A DNA stretch of 25,818 nt from Pseudomonadota bacterium (GTDB lineage: Bacteria > Pseudomonadota > Alphaproteobacteria > Acetobacterales > Acetobacteraceae), in assembly GCA_021845555.1 (NCBI GenBank), contig JAJZVS010000005.1, forward strand, positions 1-25,818, given 5' to 3'. A program made the translations under genes and the position numbers. Positions 23,443-25,818 of the stretch are shown here, piece by piece. Each line of letters starts with the position of its first letter. The first letter of the stretch is position 1. The notes below the pieces were generated by a model. It was not told the origin of the DNA. It did no database searches and saw only the letters and a program-made list of their open reading frames with translations.

Positions 23443-23773
23443 GATTTCCTGAGGGAAGTCAATCTGGTAGCTTCAAGTAGCGACAGGTTCACTCCTTCAC
23501 TTGGGCGCCCTGGTGTCCACCTGGTGTCCACCGGGTCGGTTTTGGTCCTGTCCGGACCTGATCTGGTCACGTGGTCCCGCCGCGCGCCGCAGCGCTCTTT
23601 ACCAGGCGGAGCGGAACATCCGCGGGCGCGTAGCCAAGCCGTCCAGCAGCGCGTGCCGCCTTCGCCGCGTGCATCCGAACGCTCCAATCCTAAGCCGCGC
23701 GCGGCCGAGGAGCTGGCGAGCGGCCCCGGGGCTGCAAACCGCCGATGCAGTGGTCCACGCCTCGGCCGGCGTC
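23443..23773. other. Non-coding stretch after the tRNA-Gly fragment
   Basis: 331 bases with no gene I can support. It contains the tandem repeat CTGGTGTCCAC x2 at 23510-23531 and GC-rich sequence with small stems (for example GCGGA-ACA-TCCGC). Long plus-strand frames here have no family signal and look like GC-driven open frames. The likeliest role is an attachment-region flank. Confidence 0.6.
23510..23531. repeat. Tandem 11-base direct repeat, CTGGTGTCCAC x2
   Basis: Two perfect adjacent copies (23510-23520, 23521-23531), 67 bases after the tRNA-Gly fragment. Together with the different 11-base pair upstream it brackets the fragment, as arm-type sites of a tyrosine recombinase would (inference). 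Confidence 0.85.
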
Positions 23774-24352
23774 TCAAGCCACGTGAAGCTCACGCACCGC
23801 GGTTCCCCACCCCTGTATTTCGTCCCGCAGCCGGGCGAGGCTGCCGCCGGGGGCAACGAAGCCGAAGACGATTTCGTCCGCCAGGGCGGCGATGAAGCGG
23901 TTCCGTCGGTGGCCGAGCTCGGCGCTCGCGCGCCGTTCCAGCGGCCTGAACGGGGAAATGACGGTGAGCCGCCCATCCTCGATCGCCTGCCGTTGCTCGG
24001 GCGGGAGCCGCATGACACCAATCGTACGGGCGGGGCATAGCACGACCGGCTGGTGGCCGCGCAGCAGAATGGCCAGACACTCCTTCTCCAGCGCCGAATG
24101 GAAGCCGCTGATCACGCACCGGCCGGAGTCCCGCCAGGCCGCAGCCTGATCGAACGCCTTCAGGATGGTCGCGCCGGGCGCTTCCTTGGAACAAAGGAAG
24201 GCGGTCAATGCGCCGTGGAGGGGCCGGACGGATCCGATGATCGAGATGGAGTCGGGCGCTTCCGTCCCGAGACGCCGGGCCAGGTGGGAGGGGTAGTCCG
24301 CCGGACCGATGAGGTTCGGCTGCCCGACTTTCGACTGATCCCTCGGGGACAT
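23774..24352 (-). CDS. Short DprA-like (SLOG/Rossmann) protein
   Basis: 192 residues. The DprA Rossmann core is recognisable: SIIGSVRPL (37-45), the GRCVISGFHSALEKECLAILLRG helix-strand unit (77-99), QPVVLCPART, VISPFRP, and the late RRNRFIAALADEIVFGFVAPGGS (149-171), which matches the RNRxIAxLSD...GSL region of DprA/Smf. Classical DprA is longer, with an N-terminal SAM domain and C-terminal winged helix; both are missing, and SGxHxxxEKEC replaces the usual SGLARGID. This matches a separate short family of stand-alone DprA-like proteins seen in mobile DNA. Function is unknown; DprA itself loads RecA on single-stranded DNA. The ATG at 24352 has AGAGGA ten bases upstream. It follows the methylase gene on the same strand after 150 bases. 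Confidence 0.85.
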   Translation of the reverse strand: MSPRDQSKVGQPNLIGPADYPSHLARRLGTEAPDSISIIGSVRPLHGALTAFLCSKEAPGATILKAFDQAAAWRDSGRCVISGFHSALEKECLAILLRGHQPVVLCPARTIGVMRLPPEQRQAIEDGRLTVISPFRPLERRASAELGHRRNRFIAALADEIVFGFVAPGGSLARLRDEIQGWGTAVRELHVA

Positions 24353-24404
24353 CGTGGGTTCATCCTCTGGGCCGGCGGGGCGGAGCTATCGCGCTTAGGG
24401 TGAC

Positions 24405-24427
24405 GAAGGGTGGCCGGCTCACCCTTC
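24405..24427. repeat. Inverted repeat between the methylase and DprA-like genes
   Basis: GAAGGGTG (24405-24412) and CACCCTTC (24420-24427) form a perfect eight-pair stem with a seven-base loop. It could end the methylase transcript or be a control element in the dprA-like leader; there is no U-run. Confidence 0.45.
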
Positions 24428-24432
24428 CCAAC

Positions 24433-24461
24433 ACTTGATGAGCGGCAGCGAGCGCCGTCAA
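24433..24461 (-). promoter_or_regulatory. Possible promoter of the DprA-like gene
   Basis: On the minus strand, TTGACG (24456-24461) precedes TCAAGT (24433-24438) by 17 bases. The -35 is good and the -10 poor. If used, the leader would include the 24405-24427 inverted repeat, which would suit control of the DprA-like gene separate from the methylase. Confidence 0.22.
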
Positions 24462-24502
24462 ACACGCGGCGTCGTGGGAATGCACACCTTATAGGTTTCC
24501 CT

Positions 24503-25818
24503 TCACACACCCTGGTCTTTGTCACGGTCGCTCAAGTCGCCTCGGGTCGTTCCATGACGCTCACGCGTCATTTTCATGAAGCGCGCATAGGCGAGCTCGA
24601 TATCCTCCCAAATCTCCGTCGCACCGAGAGCGCACAATATGGTCCTATCCGCGTCGTCGGTCAAATGGCGAACATACTTGATGTCATAGTTTCCCATCTT
24701 CTTTCCGGCATAGTTCGTATAGATAACATGGCGTTCCATCTCTCGATTTAGTCGCGCCCCTATCTGACCGAGCTTTTTGAGAGAAACTGGTGGCAGCGCG
24801 GACAGGGACAATGGCAAACCGCCTAGGCCTTTCGCCGTGACATCAAAGTCGTCGCCGGTTGATGACCACCAGAGCAGGGCGATCTTGCCGACGGCCACCG
24901 CGAGAGCCGCCATGCATTCGGGGCCACTACCGAACCCGATCTGACCAATCTTTGTCTGTGCAATCGGCCTGCCCGCCTGATCATGACTAGGTGGGTCTGT
25001 TATAAATACGCTTAAATAGTACAGCGCTGTCGTCTTGAAACGTAGCCTGTGCTGAGTGACGGACCCGACGTTCGCAAGCCTGCCGCCAGACCCGACGAGA
25101 GTTTCAAAGAGAGAGGCAATCCCCGAATTATCGAGCCGCGGCCAACCAAACGCTTGTAGTTCTCTAGAAAGTTCAAGGTAGGCAATGCCTTCAAACAAAA
25201 TCGGTCTAGTTTCTTCCACCCAGCGGTACAGTCGGCTGCTCATGATCTTACCCGCCCCCCGGTCCCTACGCGCCCCGAGCAGTATCGTGTTTCGAACTCC
25301 CAGGCCTGCATTGAAAAGCGCAGCCGGGTTTCGTGAATAGGCCGAAACCCAGATCATCTCCGACCCACGCCTTACAATTTCGCGGGCAAGGTTGTATTCC
25401 TCGCTGAACTGGAATGATATTGGGATGATAAGACCGATTCGACCGTATTGCGCCAAAACAGCCATACTGCGTTCGATACATAGTGCATAGATATCAGGGC
25501 AGGATTCCGTCTCATAGTCCCGCGTACTGTAGTCGCTTATCTTGGTCCTTGAAACGTAGGGCGGATTCCCTATCACAACATCGAATCCGCCACGTTGCAT
25601 GATGCCATGGAATTCGACAAACCAGTGAAATGGCTCGTGCGTACGAAGCCACTTGTCATAACCCACCTTATCTTGTTCACTCACCCCGTAGCGCCCCGCG
25701 AGATGTCGGTTGAGCTCATACTCCATGGCCTTCAGTCTTTGGCGCAGCTCAATTTTATCCAGCGCGGGAACTGAACCATCGCCTTGAATCTGCCGCACTC
25801 GAAAGGCATCGAATATCT
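24503..25818 (-). CDS. Eco57I-type adenine-specific DNA methylase, partial
   Basis: The frame is open to the right edge; a GTG at 25798 is only an internal candidate, so the N-terminus lies outside. The visible 437 residues include FHWFVEFHGIMQRGGFDVVIGNPPYV with motif IV NPPY coded at 25556-25567, typical of N6-adenine methylases in type IIG and Eco57I-like restriction-modification enzymes. RIGLIIPISFQFSEEYN follows and resembles the helix-strand unit after NPPY in these proteins, then RNTILLGARRD. The C-terminal 250 residues would be the target-recognition region and show no known motif to me. Whether the missing N-terminus holds a nuclease (type IIG) cannot be seen. Codon use and GC are clearly lower than in the host genes, pointing to transfer. 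No separate restriction or specificity gene follows; the next gene is DprA-like. Confidence 0.88.
   Translation of the reverse strand, partial: IFDAFRVRQIQGDGSVPALDKIELRQRLKAMEYELNRHLAGRYGVSEQDKVGYDKWLRTHEPFHWFVEFHGIMQRGGFDVVIGNPPYVSRTKISDYSTRDYETESCPDIYALCIERSMAVLAQYGRIGLIIPISFQFSEEYNLAREIVRRGSEMIWVSAYSRNPAALFNAGLGVRNTILLGARRDRGAGKIMSSRLYRWVEETRPILFEGIAYLELSRELQAFGWPRLDNSGIASLFETLVGSGGRLANVGSVTQHRLRFKTTALYYLSVFITDPPSHDQAGRPIAQTKIGQIGFGSGPECMAALAVAVGKIALLWWSSTGDDFDVTAKGLGGLPLSLSALPPVSLKKLGQIGARLNREMERHVIYTNYAGKKMGNYDIKYVRHLTDDADRTILCALGATEIWEDIELAYARFMKMTRERHGTTRGDLSDRDKDQGV

Larger units (their letters stand above)
23393..25818. mobile_element. Edge of a probable integrated island
   Basis: The region starts with the orphan tRNA-Gly 3' fragment and a second 11-base tandem repeat, then carries a DprA-like gene and a DNA methylase gene. 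GC falls from about 75% (45 of 60 bases in row 22561) to about 48% (29 of 60 in row 25381). No integrase or relaxase is seen in the window, and the right end lies outside. See findings for the orientation problem. Confidence 0.55.

Noticed and set aside
23625..23700. tRNA-like box A sequence (GTAGCCAAGCC) in the non-coding island flank
   Set aside because: No acceptor, anticodon or TΨC arm pairs with it, so it is not a tRNA and not a convincing remnant.
23274..23777. A 167-residue minus-strand frame containing a GAGEGIRTLDPNLGK-type peptide
   Set aside because: This peptide is the antisense reading of a tRNA-Gly 3' half and a familiar annotation artefact; the frame has no other family signal.
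23356..24040. Overlapping plus-strand frames of about 179 residues
   Set aside because: They cover the tRNA-Gly fragment and run antisense to the DprA-like gene; low-complexity Arg/Pro/Ser composition suggests GC-driven open frames.

Overview
The window is high-GC DNA from an alphaproteobacterium, most likely Rhodospirillales/Acetobacteraceae. This rests on the composition (hand counts of about 75% GC in core-gene rows), the hisZ-purA neighbourhood, and the mix of acyl-CoA enzymes and TPR-sulfotransferase genes. The taxon is an inference; no rRNA gene is present.

Layout, left to right. (1) 1-1444 (+): the C-terminal part of a multi-span membrane glycosyltransferase-like protein, cut by the window edge. 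(2) 1362-4916 (-): a compact operon of acyl-CoA dehydrogenase, CaiB/BaiF CoA-transferase and luciferase-like flavin monooxygenase, with a 4-bp ATGA overlap between the last two. It looks like a CoA-dependent catabolic unit of unknown substrate. (3) 5031-6161 (+): an acyltransferase-3 membrane protein. (4) 6270-10111 (+): malonyl-CoA decarboxylase overlapping by 4 bp a shortened AceE/transketolase-type thiamine diphosphate enzyme with no E2 or E3 partner nearby. (5) 10169-15906: two clearly paralogous small methyltransferases (10169 + and 15289 -) bracket a PEP-CTERM exported protein (-) and a 1140-residue protein holding two complete TPR-plus-sulfotransferase modules in tandem. This is the most coherent candidate for an undescribed surface-modification cassette. 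(6) 16003-17399 (+): an exported protein of unknown function and a small coiled-coil/QGYP-repeat protein. (7) 17469-20351: an AMP-forming acyl-CoA synthetase (+), then a lipoprotein and a cupin (both -). (8) 20597-23220 (+): hisZ, purA and an intact tRNA-Lys(CUU).

(9) 23221-25818: the composition and gene content change. A 50-nt orphan 3' part of tRNA-Gly(GCC), from anticodon arm to CCA, lies 172 bases after tRNA-Lys. It is flanked by two different tandem 11-bp direct repeats. Beyond it, on the minus strand, are a short DprA-like Rossmann protein and an Eco57I-type DNA methylase with clearly lower GC, the latter running off the window end. I read this as the edge of an integrated island with restriction or defence-like cargo. 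The orientation of the tRNA fragment does not fit a single simple insertion and may record nested events.

All functional statements come from reading translations and recalling family motifs. No database search was run.
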